From the NCBI GenBank assembly GCA_905221605.1, contig CAJNDS010002824.1:1-64000 (forward strand): a stretch of 64,000 nt of DNA, given 5' to 3'. The stretch comes from Symbiodinium natans (taxonomy: Eukaryota; Sar; Dinophyceae; Suessiales; Symbiodiniaceae). This document shows, in pieces, positions 38,737-50,284 of this stretch. The notes below the pieces were generated by a model that searched no databases, had not been told where the DNA came from, and saw only the letters and a list, made by a program, of their open reading frames with translations. A program made the position numbers and the translations under genes. Each line of letters begins with the position of its first letter. The first letter of the stretch is position 1.

Positions 38737-41700
38737 CTGGGAGATCTTGGGCGGTTTGTAGACCGCATCCTCCTCCGCGGGGAGGGTTGCTGCAACGGCC
38801 ACTACTCAGGGCATTCAAACCACAGGCCCTAAACCCTAAACCCAAAACCCTGAACCCTAAACCCTAAACCCCTGAACCCTAAACCATACACCCCCAAAAA
38901 ATGTAAACCCCAAGCAGGCTATCAGCCCGACTCCCGCAGGTCTCCATCCTCAAGCCTGGGCAAGACTGAACCCGAACAGAGACGAAACCTAACCCTAAAC
39001 CCTAAACCCTAAACTCTAAGGTGCCAAGTATGGGCCTTTAATTTGGGTCCCTTGTGACATTTTAAACACAACAATCATGGTAAGGGCCCATCCTTCGGTT
39101 CCCTCGAAACAAGGGTAATGGACCATGACCATGCTCAGGGCCAGTGGTTCCAACCGTAGAGAAACACTAGACCCAGCATGTTGAGGGCACAGAGGGCTTA
39201 GGGTTCAGGTTTTGGGGTGGAGGGTTCAAGGCCCTGAACCCTAAACCCTAAACCCTAAACCCTAAAGCCGAAACCCTAAACCCTAAACCCTAAACCCCAA
39301 ACCCCAAACCCCAAACCCATGGCATCCTTCTCCTCTGGCGCCTCCGACGCCTCCTCGCCCTCCTGTGCATTGTGGGTGCTTAGGGTTTAGGGTTTAAGGT
39401 CTAGGGTCTAGGGTTTAGGGTTTAGGGTTTAGGGTTTAGGGTTAAGGGTTAAGGGTTAAGGGTTCAGGGTTTAGGGTTTAGGGTTTAGGGTTTAGGGGTT
39501 TAGGGTTTAGGGTTTAGGGTTTAGGGTTTAGGGTTTAGGGTTTACTTTGAATTCATGGCACCTAAGCCCCAGCCTTGATCCCCAGCCTTAAACCTAGAGC
39601 GCAGAACTCGCAAAATCATCAGGTGCAGGAAGGGTTGCAGGACTGCTATTTGCTTAAGTACCCCCCCCCCCCAAAAAAAAAAAAAAAAACATCCATTTTC
39701 ATTAAAAGCCCTATACTACCCTAACAAGGAAGAATATTGGGTTTTTGGGGGGGTTCTTAAGGAAATGGTAGAAGAGGAGTTCTCAAGGTTGTGGGGGTCT
39801 TGTCTGACTGGTTCGGGTTCGGGCATTTAGGGCTTCTCCGGCTTCTCAAAATGTAGGGGCCGAGATTGACGGAACCTTCCTCTACTCGAGGTTTACTTGA
39901 GGTTCCCTTGAAGGTTCATGTGTGGTGTAAGGGCCACTGCGGGATCAGGGCTTCTCGGGGAAGGGACCCCTACGTCAAACCCTAAAGCCTGGGTCTTCCA
40001 GACTTGGGGATTTGCCTTGGGCTTGGAGTTTACCTGAAGAAGCTTGTGCAAACTCGGACCCTAGACCCTAAAAACCGAGACCCTAAGCCCAAAATGTGTA
40101 TTTCCCAACATAGGGGTACCCCGTTATACCCCAAATAGGATAGAATCCCCTTAAAGGGACCCCCAAAAAGGGTACCCCTTTTTTCGGAAACCCCCCAAAA
40201 TGAATTTACCACCCCAAACCCTAAGCCCAAAACCCTAAACCCTTAACCCTGAACCCAAAACCCGAAACCCTAAGCCCTAAACCGGGCTGAGCATCTGAAC
40301 CCTAAACCCTAACCCCGAAGCCCTAAACCCTATATAAACCCTAAACCCTAAGCCCTAAATGAGTTTAACACCCCGGAGTCGGTCTGAGCATGACTCCTCC
40401 TCCTCATCTGCTACCGTGGTCGCCAACTTCCCCGGGCGGAGGGCCTCTGTTGGGGCTGTTGGGCTCAGAGGGCTTCAAGGCGCGGGGTTCAGCGCCCCAA
40501 GCCCTAAACCCTAAACCCTACACCCTAAGTCTTCAGTCAGACTGAAGAGGGTCGAGGGTTGAGGGTGTTAGGGCATCAGGGTTTGTAGGGTATCAGAGTT
40601 TAGGGCTTGGAATTGAGGGTTTTGAAGTTCGAGGTATCATGGGCAGGTCCCCAACCCTAAGCCTTTACCCTAAACGCCTGAAATCCCCAAGCCTTGATAC
40701 CCCACACCCTAAACCCTCAACCTTGATACCCTAAATCTCCTAGCAGGTCTCGTCGCGCTTGGTAGGCAGCTGGCCCCAACAGGTTTGGGATTCCGATGCT
40801 CTGTGGCGGCTGAGCTGAAGCTGGCACTCGATCTAGCGCTCGATACAGGAATCCCATTTTAGCGTTATAGGCTTATAGGGTTTAGGGTTTAGGGTTTAGG
40901 GTTCGCTCCCTGCATAAGAAGACGAGGAACCCCCAAAACTAACAAAGTGGCAAAGTTGTAGTAAAGTTCTTCCTAGGTCCCAATAGTTCCTATATAGCTG
41001 CAATGCAGACCATGTATTTGCAACATCGGAGTGCCTAAAAAGCCCCCCCTTGCCTGTGGAAAAACAGGCTACCCAAGATATCCATTCTGATCAGAAGTGG
41101 CTCCTATTTAGGGCCCGAGGCCACATCGAACCCGAGCCTTAAGAACCCTAAGCCCTAAAACCTAAACCCTAAACCCTGTAAGGACTGCAAGTATGAGGAG
41201 CAACATCCCAACTCCAGCAAGTGGTGCACCACTCGGTCCGGCAAGCTCTTCCATTCAGATTGTTTGGTCTCCTCATCTGCCACAGCCAGGGTCGTCGCGC
41301 CGGAGGCACTCTCGTTGGATGCAAACAATCCCAGCTGCATAATCTCGCCCATTCGGTCCTGTGTCTGGATGCTGCGGACAACGTACTTGTCGCATGCAAA
41401 CCGCGAACATGAGCACGGCACTAGCTTCGTCATGGCAAGGGCGGTCGATGCTTTATATTTAGATTTAGAGCTTAGATCTACCATACAGCCACCGTCTGCA
41501 GAGACATGAACGACTCTAGCAATTTACGGTCTAGGCTTTAGGGTATAGTGCTAGGGCTTAAGGTTAGGGCTCAAGGTTTCATACTTCTGCCCTCCCCTCC
41601 CCCCCCCCCCCCCCCCCCCCCCCCCCGCCCCCTGAAGGGCAGCGTGTTTCCCGAAGACTTGGGGATCCTTCGACCACAAAACTGTTGGGTTTTTAGGCTG

Positions 41701-44700
41701 AAACAAGAAAGGAGGTTGAGGCTTGAGGCTTGAGGCTTGAGGCTTGAGGCTTGAGGCTTGAGGCTTGAGGCTTGAGGCTTGAGGCTTGAGGCTTGAGGCT
41801 TGAGGCTTGAGGCTTGAGGCTTGAGGCTTGAGGCTTGAGGCTTGAGGCTTGAGGCTTGAGGCTTGAGACTTTAGGGTTGAGGCTTGAGGCTTGAGGGTTG
41901 AGGCTTGAGGGTTGAGGGTTGAGGGTTTAGGGTTTAGGGTTTAGGGTTTAGATCCGGGCTCCGCACATGCGCATCTGTCTGGCCTGGGAGCACCGATCCC
42001 TACACCCTGCTTAGACCCTAACAGAACCCCAGATAACACCCCCAAGTAATTCCTAAACCCTAAACCCTAAACCCTAAACTTACACCTCAGGGAGGGGAAG
42101 GGGCGTAGGGGGCCGTGCCCCAAAGATGCGTCGAAACCCCTACAAGCCCTAAAGCTCTAGCCCAAACCTCCAGCTCGCAAGACAATGAAACCGGACCCCG
42201 GCCCCCTAAACCCTAAACCCCAAACCCTAAACCCTAAACCCTAAACCCCAAACCCTAAACCCCGCCCCCCCCCGCCAGTAACAGGTAGGCTAGAGGGCTG
42301 AGGGTATTGGACCCTGGCTGCCCCGGAGCCTTAAAACCCGGAAGTTGACAAAGCAACCAAGTTAGGGTTTAGGGTTTAGGGTTTGGGGTTTGGGGTTTGG
42401 GGTTTGGGGTTTGGGCTTTGGGGTTTAGGGGTTTAGGGTTAAGGTTTAGGGTTTAGACCTTCAAAACCCAGATCCGAAAGTTCCATACTCCAAAGCCTGA
42501 ACCTCTAAACCCTGAGGGCCTGTTCTCAAAATTGGATCCCTTGCTCTTTAGTTCGTTTGTGGGGGAGTCTTCTAACCCTAAACCCTAAACCCGAAACCCT
42601 AAACCCTAAGCCCTAAACCCTAAACCCTAAGCCCTAAGCCCTAAACCCTAAACCCTAAACCCTAAACCCTAAACCCTAAACCCTAAACCCTAAACCCTAA
42701 ACCCTAAACCCTAAACCCTAAACCTTAGCGGGGGGACCTGCGAGCTGCTCCGCTCTCTTGGCGTCCGTCCACTGCAGGAGCTTGTTCATCTGATACCTCA
42801 GGGGCATTTTTATTGTTCAGGGTTTAGGGTTGGGAGTCAGGAGTTTTAAGGCGAGATTCAGAGAGGCATTTTTTGGTGTTCAGGGTTTAGAGTTAGGTAA
42901 GGCGAGATTCAGAGGCGTTGCCTGGGTGGACTTTTTTAATGTTTCTGTGTGGACTACATGGGTTCTCTTCAGCTCAGGGCCCATAGAACTTCGAAGTCAA
43001 TTCCAAATCACCGCCAGAACTGAAGGGGATTCCGGGGTGGAAGTGGAGGTCAACCGAGCAGCTGATGTCGTGGTGACGCCACCGGCCTTCTTCAAAAGGA
43101 CATCGCAACACTGCTTGCCGCCCCCTATCGAGCGCATGATGAAGAGGGTAGGTTCTTCGCACAGAGTTGCTGAGGACGGCGAGCCGCCAATCAGGTTGGC
43201 GCAAGAGAGTTGTCCCTTCGTGGAACCAAGCTCAAAGCCCACAGGCTTGGGAAACACGCAGAGACCGCTGCCTTGTGCGACAGCAGTGCAGGCGGGATTT
43301 TGCAGCAAAGCCTCTCAGTCAGGGTCTGGGGAGGTTGCCACATGCCAAGGGTGGGATTGGGGGGGGGAATGCTCTAAATGAACCCTAAACCCTAACCCTC
43401 CTCCTTGACCCTCTCTGGCACTTGGGGATCTTGGCTTGGAGGTCTTGTTCTAAGGCCAGTCAGCAACCTCCTATAAACTAAACCCTAAACCAGGGAGCAC
43501 AAGTTTTTTTTAATGGAGATCTAAAGTTAATTGGTGCTTTTGGGAGCAGAAGTCTCTTGCACCCGTTGCAGGCTCAGACTATCATTCTAGGATTCGTTCA
43601 AAGATTGTTTCGGCATGCTCTCTCTCTCTCTCTCTCTCTCTTAGGGCGCTTTGGTAAGCCCGTTAAACCCGAAACCCGAAACCCTAGACCCTAAACCCTA
43701 AACCCTAAACCGCAACTGAAATCTCCCTTTTGTGCTCCTTGGGGCTCCCTCGGCTTCCCCCAAGGTTCCACAGGTATGATATCTTTGAAGTCTATACAGA
43801 TAAACAGCTTGAATCCTATTGTTCCCTTGTTGGCTGGATTCTACTACCCCCAACGCCCTAAGCCCCAACCTCCCCGCCAACAAATATAAAAACTGACTCA
43901 GCTTGGATGCTGCAGGCGCTGGTCCACTGGCTTGAGCTTCCTTGGGCTTAGGGTTGCAGTTCAGGGGCGCGGCCTGCATGCCCTAAACCCTCAACTTAGG
44001 ATGCTCCCCCTTATACGAACAATTCCTAATAGGTATTCTAGTACCCCCTATTCTAAGCCCTTTTAAGGCCTGTAAATATAAGGGGGAACATCCCAAGGTT
44101 TAGGGCTTGTTGGGTTTAGGGCTTCGGGTTTAGGGTTTACCGAGACTTCGAAGTAGCTCCGAGGTTCAAAGCGGCGCTTGCTGGTTCATCGGATGTAACA
44201 TAACTTGCATGTTCTTTGAAATTTGGGGGCCGCTCTCTGACAAATAGCTTTAGGGGTGCGAGCCCGTAATTTTGATAAACCCTGAACCCGAAACCCTAAA
44301 CCCCAAACCCCAAACCCTAAACGTACAGCAGCGCGATGACTAAGCATGGACAGCCGACCTTGGAAACCAAGCCAGGCATCGGGGCTGTAAGGGTTTAGGG
44401 GTTTAGGGGTTTAGGGGTTTAGGGGTTTAGGGGTTTAGGGGTTTAGGGGTTTAGGGGTTTAGGGGTTTAGGGGTTTAGGGTTTAGGGTTTAGGGTTGTTT
44501 CGGGCTGAGGGTTTAGGGGTTATGGCTATAAGGGTCAAATTCACCAGATAGGTCAGGAACCTGATTCTAGAAGCCGACTTGAAGGCCGAAAGATTGGCCC
44601 CTAAACCCTAAACCCTAAACACTTAAACCCTTAAACCCTAAAACCCTTAAGCCCTTAACCCTCAAGTACCATGAATCTCCATGTCGAGGCCGAACTGAAT

Positions 44701-46611
44701 GCGGCCGTGGCTCTCCAGAAGCGACCGGATCCACAGGAGCCGGGGCCTTGGTCCGTTTTGGGGTTTGGGGTTTGGGGTTTAGGGTTTAGGGTTTAGGGTT
44801 TGGGGTTTGGGGTTTAGGGTTTAGGGTTTCGGGTTTAGGGTTTAGGGCTCTAGGAGCGGGCGCTTCCATTTTGTTGCCCTCTTCCAGCTGCGGGTGCTGA
44901 GCGTAGCCCTCGAGTTTAGGGTTTTGGGTTTAGGGTTTAGGGTTTAGGGTTTAGGGTCGAGAGAGAATTTCTCTCTCGCTCTTCTGGCTTCTTGATACTG
45001 CCAACGTAGTCTGGCAAGCATCCATCGGAGCTCTGTGTGATGCGGTGAGATGACAAAGCAATATCGGGGTCGGAATAATTACTAATAGTATCCCCTTGTG
45101 GCTGCTTCATAATTATAATATAATAACCCCCAAAACCCTATTCTAATAATTAAGGCCCCGATATTAGACTCGGGCCGACTCCTAGACCCCAAACCCCAAA
45201 CCCCTGAACCGTGAACCCTGTTCCCTCTGAACCCTACCACCAAAATCCTGAGGCTGAGGTGTGGACACGACTGGGTGGGTCTCCACCGGCACACCTCCCA
45301 CTCATTCGGGGGTTAAGGGTGGCTTAGGGTTTAGGGTTTAGGGTTTAGGGTTTAGGGTTTAGGGTTTAGGGTTCAGGGTTCAGGGTTCAGGGTTTAGGGT
45401 AAACCAAGCCTTGCCTTTGACCTTCAGGAGCAGGTAGTACGTCAAGGCGATCAGGTAGCTGAGGAGCAGCTGCACCTTCGTCCACGAAAAACACCCAAGC
45501 CCCCCTCCCCCCTGAGCCCTGGCAACCCTCAGCCGGGGATGGTTTAGGGCTAAGGGTTTAGGGTTTAGGGCTTAGGGTTTAGGATTAAGGCTTAGGGCTT
45601 AGGATTAGGGTTTAGGACAGGATTGAGGATAGGGTTTAGGGCTTAGGGAACTTTTAAGGCTTAGCACTGTTCAGAACTGGCGGGGTTTTGATGGGAGCTT
45701 CTATTGTAAACGTTGCGGAGGAATATTTAGGGAACCCTAAACCCTAGACCCTAAACCGTAAACCTGCGGGCCGCACGGTTGCCCCAGGGCCCGGAACCTC
45801 AACCTCTTGAGTCTTCCTCACCCGGAACTCACAGGAATGCAACCACGGGGTTCCTTTAATCCGCCTTGCTTGGGAAGTTCGGCGGAGAACTACCGATGAA
45901 CCTTCAAGCAAGTTTTGGGGTTTTGAGGGTTCAGGGTATTTTAGGCTTAGGGCTTAGGGCTTAGGGCTTAGAGCTTAGGGCTTAGGGCTTAGGGCTTAGG
46001 GCTGAGGGCTTAGGGCTTAGGGCTTAGGGCTCAGGGCTCAGGGCTCAGGGCTCAGGGCTCAGGGCTTAGGGCTTAGGGCTTAGGGCTTAGGGCTTAGGGC
46101 TTAGGGCTTAGGGAGGTTCATTTCCATACCTGGCTGGAGGGTACCATGAAACCTCCAGCAGGGCCGAAGACATGGCACGCCTTCGAAGTCCCGACGCCCC
46201 CGAACTCCAAACTGGTCGAAATCCTGCCCCCAAACCCTTATCAACACCACCGAAACATTCGAAAAGCCTACTTGAAGGCTCATGGAAATCATCCCTGACC
46301 CTAGGCCCCAACACCTTGAGCCCTAAACCCTACACCCTAAACCCTTAACGCTTACACCCTGAACCTTAAAACCTACACCCTAAACCCTTAAACCCTTAAA
46401 CCCTTAAACCCTTTTAACCCTTTAAACCCTTAAACCCTTAAACCCTTAAACCCTTAAACCCTTAAACCCTAAACCCTAAACCCTAAAACCCTAAGCCGAA
46501 AGCGCTGGATTCGGGCCTGGCCTTCATCTCTAAGTAGGCTGCGGGTCCGCGGGAAGCTGCACCGCCCTGGCCCCGGGGTGCTTCGGGGACTTCGGGAAGA
46601 GAAGCCCCATG
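38737..46611 (-). CDS. Sas10/Utp3/C1D-family protein (neuroguidin/Lcp5-like), spread exons
   Basis: This family acts in the nucleolus, in small-subunit rRNA processing, and contains a helical C1D-type domain. Exon 46611-46522 (30 codons) ends AAYLEMK at a GC donor. Exon 45475-45405 continues VQLLLSYLIALTYYLLLKVK and G-K-A-W in the same phase, giving the hallmark YLExK-x-LLLSY-x-x-x-L-x-x-YLLLK. Exon 42796-42738 encodes YQMNKLLQWTDAKRAEQLA, the family's downstream YQ-x-x-KLL helix. Exon 38789-38737 encodes AEEDAVYKPPKISQ, like the Y-x-PPK motif of neuroguidin/Lcp5. Tentative exons are 45032-45006 (LRWMLARL), about 40436-40378 (LATTVADEEEESCSDRL) and about 39375-39317 (QEGEEASEAPEEKDAM). Intron space is mostly heptamer variants and inverted-repeat elements. 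Some exons, including the HPV-type segment, are missing. The family call is strong; one continuous gene is an inference. Confidence 0.8.
40101..40199. repeat. Family H inverted-repeat element, copy 2
   Basis: TATTTCCCAACATAGGGGTA at the left and GGTACCCCTTTTTTCGGAAA at the right; the reverse complement of the 1981-2075 copy. Confidence 0.75.
41170..41480 (-). CDS. Candidate exon, unknown protein
   Basis: A stop-free minus frame of about 100 codons includes MTKLVPCSCSRFACDKYVVR, IMQLGLFASNESASGATTLA and SLPDRVVHHLLELGCCSSYL. It runs into CCCTAAA repeat at its C-terminal side. It lies within the span of the Sas10-like gene on the same strand but does not look like that family, so it may be a separate or nested gene. 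Other frames are partly open. Confidence 0.4.
41597..41632. repeat. C-run
   Basis: About 27 C; length uncertain. Confidence 0.85.
41711..41945. repeat. TTGAGGC heptamer array grading into TTTAGGG
   Basis: About 22 perfect TTGAGGC units, then mixed TTGAGGC/TTGAGGG, then TTTAGGG. The order suggests successive substitutions each spread locally. Confidence 0.95.
42205..42265. repeat. CCCTAAA block
   Basis: CCCTAAA and CCCCAAA units ending at a C-run. Confidence 0.85.
42575..42725. repeat. CCCTAAA array next to a Sas10-like exon
   Basis: About 20 units with CCCTAAG and CCCGAAA variants at the left. The donor of exon 42796-42738 lies about 12 bp from its edge. Confidence 0.95.
42990..43320 (-). 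CDS. Open segment, unknown
   Basis: The minus frame of about 103 codons includes GFELGSTKGQLSCANLIGGS and LFIMRSIGGGKQCCDVLLKK. The plus strand is open over the same stretch (183 codons), so strand and reality are uncertain. Confidence 0.3.
43618..43642. repeat. CT dinucleotide microsatellite
   Basis: About 11 CT units. Confidence 0.9.
43993..44097. repeat. Family B inverted-repeat element, copy 3
   Basis: Left AACTTAGGATGCTCCCCCTT then ATACGAACAATTCC; right TATAAGGGGGAACATCCCAA. About 105 bp. Confidence 0.85.
44140..44250 (-). CDS. Candidate exon, unknown
   Basis: A minus frame includes RPPNFKEHASYVTSDEPASA then ALNLGATSKSR before a stop at the edge of a CCCTAAA block. Within the Sas10-like span; relation unknown. 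Confidence 0.35.
44391..44480. repeat. 8-bp TTTAGGGG array
   Basis: About ten TTTAGGGG units, then TTTAGGG. Confidence 0.95.
45061..45164. repeat. Family C inverted-repeat element, copy 3
   Basis: ATATCGGGGTCGGAATAATT at the left and AATTAAGGCCCCGATAT at the right are imperfect inverses. About 104 bp, in an intron of the Sas10-like gene. Confidence 0.85.
45940..46115. repeat. TTAGGGC heptamer array
   Basis: About 22 units of TTAGGGC with a run of five TCAGGGC in the middle: a locally homogenised heptamer variant. Confidence 0.95.
46377..46490. repeat. CCCTTAAA octamer array
   Basis: About ten CCCTTAAA units followed by CCCTAAA. Directly adjoins exon 46611-46522 of the Sas10-like gene. Confidence 0.93.
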
Positions 46612-46629
46612 CTTGAGCGTAGAGTTTAG

Positions 46630-46875
46630 GGTTTAGGGTTTGGGGTTTAGGGTTTCAGGGTAAGGTTTAGGGTACAGTTTAGGGTGTTTAGGGATGGAAG
46701 GGTTATCACCGTGCCCCTAACCCTCATCAAGGTGCGTCCCTAAGTGACCTCAAAACCCGAAACCTAAGCACTAAACCCTGGAGGGCTTGAGCCAATCGAC
46801 TAGAGAGCCTCCAGCAGGGGATTTTAGGAGGGACCCCGAGAAGGGACCCTTAATCTTATTCCCCTATATAACCCT

Positions 46876-46908
<33 letters not shown>

Positions 46909-48030
46909 CATACATAGCTTGTATAGTCCCTATAACTATATATGTAGACCCAACGTAATCCCAATGTAGCCGCTAAGGTCTCTTCTAAGGGTCCCTAAGA
47001 GCCCGGTCAGAGTATGGGGCTCTTGGTGTGCTGGGGTGCAGGCATACCTTACCTTCCTGAGAAGTAGACCCTAAACCCCCAAACCCTCAAGCCTAAACAC
47101 TAAAACCTTTCCTTACAAGTCTAAAGTATGCGCCCTTGGGGTGTATAGAGGATATAAGGGGCTCCCGAAGGGCCCATACTAAGGGCCTTGATCACTTCTG
47201 TAGTTTTACTACATACATGAGTAAGAGGGGATATCCCGTGTACTTAGTTGCTGAGTTCATAAGTTCATAGGCCCCCCAAAAGTGTACACTTTCAGGTCTA
47301 TAAGGGTTTATCGTGTAAAGTGTGCCCACTCAGCTACTAAGTGTATAAGGGGGCTGCTTCGGAGACTTGGGACATGTTTGGCCTTCGCCACAGGGTTTGG
47401 GCTTTCTAACCCTCTCATTCCTGGGTAGTTCAATATCGAGTCCTGGGTAATTCAGTGCCGAGTCACTTGGAGGTTCATAAGAAGGGAGTCTAGTAGCGAC
47501 TGTGCTACCATCGTAGCTGTGACCCCCCTCAAAGGTCAGTGGGGTTCCTTCCTACCCTTTTTGTTCAACGCGGAGGTCAGGGTGTGGAAGGTGTCGGACC
47601 AGAAAAAGCTCGCGCAACTGACTCTTGCAGCTTGGTGTTGTCAACGATGTTGCCGACATTAGTGCACCCGGCCTGCCCCGAAACCCAAAAACAAAAAATC
47701 ATGAACCTTAGGTAGGCCAGCAAGCATGTGTTGAAAAAGGGGTACCCTGAACCCTAAACCCTAAACCCCAAACCCTAAACCCTAATTGCTGTTTCTTAGC
47801 TTCGTAAGCGGATACAGAATCCAAGAAAAAGGCAAAAAAGGTGTCACATGAAAACAAGAACCTGCAGCACAGAAACCCCAAGGACAACAAACAGATTCCT
47901 ACATTTCGGCTCAGGGGGTTGGGGTTGAAGATTGAGGCTTTCGGGCTTAGGGTTAGGGTTTGGTAGGGTTTAGGGGGCTTAGGGTTTCGGGTTTTACCTC
48001 AAACTCTATGTAGGGCTCATGGTGTCGCAT
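46630..48030. other. Mostly unique spacer, one weak exon candidate
   Basis: Contains an AT dinucleotide run (46876-46906), a patch with two related AAGTGTA/TACACTT stretches (about 47280-47345), and a minus segment near 47655-47600 reading NVGNIVDNTKLQESVARAFS that could be an exon. No gene assigned. Confidence 0.4.
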
Positions 48031-48034
48031 GTGG

Positions 48035-48262
48035 GGTTTAGGGTTTAGGGTTTAGGGTTTAGGGTTTAGGGTTTAGGGTTTAGGGTTTAGGGTTTAGGGT
48101 TTAGGGTTTAGGGTTTAGGGTTTAGGGTTTAGGGTTTAGGGTTTAGGGTTTAGGGTTTAGGGTTTAGGGTTTAGGGTTTAGGGTTTAGGGTTTAGGGTTT
48201 AGGGTTTAGGGTTTAGGGTTTAGGGTTTAGGGTTTAGGGTTTAGGGTTTAGGGTTTAGGGTT
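48035..48262. repeat. TTTAGGG array, about 230 bp
   Basis: Over 30 essentially perfect units. Confidence 0.97.
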
Positions 48263-48362
48263 GCTTCATCTGGGCTCGCTTGCGCGCGCTGCTTTGGGCC
48301 CGCCTAAGGAGCGCAGGGCGCTCTCTGAAGAGCCCAGAGAGCCCAATACCCCTTCATCTTCG

Positions 48363-48575
48363 GGTTTAGGGTTTAGGGTTTAGGGTTTAGGGTTTAGGGT
48401 TTAGGGTTTAGGGTTTAGGGTTTAGGGTTTAGGGTTTAGGGTTTAGGGTTTAGGGTTCAGGGTTCAGGGTTCAGGGTTGAGGGTTGAGGGTTGAGGGTTT
48501 AGGGTTTAGGGTTTGGGGTTAAGGGTTTAGGGTTTGGGGTTTAGGGTTTAAGGTTTAGGGTTTAGGGTTTAGGAA
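48363..48575. repeat. TTTAGGG array with TTCAGGG and TTGAGGG sub-blocks
   Basis: TTTAGGG, then three TTCAGGG, then four TTGAGGG, then mixed TTTGGGG/TTAAGGG. The 100 bp of unique DNA to its left is open in several frames on both strands and cannot be assigned. Confidence 0.95.
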
Positions 48576-48692
48576 CATGAAACCTCGACTCACTGCAGGA
48601 GCCCTAGTAGATTTTACGGCATCATTCCCAAAGTAAAGGGGAACTGGACTGGGCTCTCTGGGAGGAGCTTCATGAGATTTCCCAGCAAACCG

Positions 48693-48830
48693 GTTTAGGG
48701 TTTAGGGTTTAGGGCTTAGGGGTTTAGGGTTTAGGGTTTAGGGTTTAGGGTTTAGGGTTTAGGGTTTAGGGTTTAGGGTTTAGGGTTTAGGGTTTAGGGG
48801 TTAGGGGTTAGGGGTTAGGGGTTAGGGGTA
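48693..48830. repeat. TTTAGGG array ending in TTAGGGG units
   Basis: About 15 TTTAGGG, then five GGGGTTA. Confidence 0.95.
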
Positions 48831-48934
48831 CGTTGGGGGTTAGGACTTCGGAGGCTTGTGAGGTTTGCCTTGGAGTTGGCGCGTTGGGCTCGAGGCTTCG
48901 CGCCCCTGCCACAATCATCAGCCCAAAAAGCAAT

Positions 48935-49032
48935 ATATACATATATATATATATATATATACATATATGTATATATATATATGTATATATATATATACAT
49001 ACATGTATATATATATATGTATATATATATAA
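48935..49032. repeat. AT-rich microsatellite with ATGTAT/ATACAT symmetry
   Basis: TA-dinucleotide runs punctuated by ACATA and GTATA, self-complementary over about 90 bp. Confidence 0.9.
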
Positions 49033-49339
49033 CCTAAACACCCTAAAGCCCTAAAATCCCTTTGGCAAAACAAAAACAAAAACCATAAACACCCTTTCAC
49101 GAAAAACTTAAACCCTAAAAGCCCTGAGGTGTTGCACCTTCGGGTTGGTAGAGCTTGGACCCCCAAAATGCCGTGAAAGCAAAAGAAAAACACCAAAACT
49201 CTCCGAGTCCCCTCCCTTTGCATTCTAGGGGCCGCGGTTTGGTTTAGCATTTGTAGGGCTTCTTGGGTTTAGAGGGTTGATAGGCTTATGGGGTTTATAG
49301 GGTTTAACGGGTCCATAGGGTTTGTAGGGTTTTAGGGTT

Positions 49340-49595
49340 TTTAGGCTTCAAGCGGAGGGGGCCTCTTCTGAAGGCGACGGCGTCTCACAGCTTCTCGGTT
49401 GGCTGAGACCTCAATCGAAACCCCGGGCGGCTCGCCTGACTCCTAGCATCTTGCTGCGGAGAGCTTGTGCCCAGGAGCGCGAGGAAAATCGGTGGTGGGG
49501 GTCCAGGCTTGTCCCTAGACCAAGGTTGGGATTCGAAGACCCAAGAGTGTTGGAAAATTGGAGAAAATCGTCGCGCGAGATCCTTTAGATCGGCG
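49340..49595. other. Coding-like patch, strand unresolved
   Basis: The plus strand is open for about 80 codons (QLLGWLRPQSKPRAARLTPS; GFEDPRVLENWRKSSREIL). The minus strand offers VSANREAVRRRRLQKRPPPL after GATTGAG. Probably at least one exon is present; the minus strand fits the gene orientation of the window. Confidence 0.4.
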
Positions 49596-49884
49596 CCCCG
49601 TGGATGATGCGTTGCGGGTTAGGTCCTTGGAAGGCTCCCTAAATCCTAAACCCTAAGCCCCCCCCCCTCAAAACCTCAAACCCTAAACCCCTAAAATCCT
49701 AAGCCCCTTAGAGCTGAGCCTACGCCCTATAGGGCTAAGAGCCTCCAAAGTTAGGGTGTCAGGGTTGAGGCCGCCAGCTCGGGAAAAGGAGGTGGCTGGA
49801 TGCAGATGCCATCTTTGGGCATCCTCTCCGCGCCAGCTCGAGAGCCAACGGCGGCCGAAATGCTGGGCTCAGGGCTTCTAAGGG

Positions 49885-49990
49885 GCACCCTAAACCCTAA
49901 ACCCTTATATAACCCTAAACCCTAAACCCCAAACCCTAAACCCTAAACCCCAAACCCTAAACCCTAAACCCTAAACCCTAAACCCCAAAG
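49885..49990. repeat. CCCTAAA block
   Basis: CCCTAAA and CCCCAAA units. Confidence 0.88.
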
Positions 49991-50078
49991 CCTACATTCC
50001 TTACATGCACCTACAAGAGCCGCCGGCGGAGGGCGTCTCGATGACGGGGAAAACCTCAGCGGCACCAGGAATCAGCAG

Positions 50079-50232
50079 CTAGGATGGCCCTCAAAACCCT
50101 CTGAAAAACATTCCTAATCCTGAAACCTGAAACCTGAAACCTGAACCCTGAACCCTAAACCCTGAACCCTAATCTAAAAATGATCCTCCTAAACCCAATA
50201 GGGAAAAATATAACATGTCCCGAGGGCCTACC
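50079..50232. repeat. Family G element, copy 3, with heptamer-like insert
   Basis: CTAGGATGGCCCTCAAAACC at the left, CCCGAGGGCCTACC at the right. In the middle, between TCCTAATC and TCTAAAAATGATCC, lie CCTGAAA/CCCTGAA/CCCTAAA units (50119-50170). Confidence 0.8.
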
Positions 50233-50284
50233 GAGGCAGGATGTGGGGCGAAGTTGGGGGGGGGGGGGGGGGTTGGCCTACCTT

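Noticed and set aside
44690-44747. Plus-strand exon (AELNAAVALQKRPDPQEPG)
   Set aside because: Minus strand equally open (LLWIRSLLESHGRIQFGLDM); no independent support for plus.
44955-45044. Plus-strand exon with TTTAG|GG acceptor and GTGAGA donor (SLFWLLDTANVVWQASIGAL)
   Set aside because: Attractive splice sites, but the minus strand here reads LRWMLARL after CACAG, which fits the Sas10-like gene; orientation favours minus.
48256-48360. Exon between two TTTAGGG arrays
   Set aside because: GC-rich patch open in at least three frames over both strands; no frame can be chosen.
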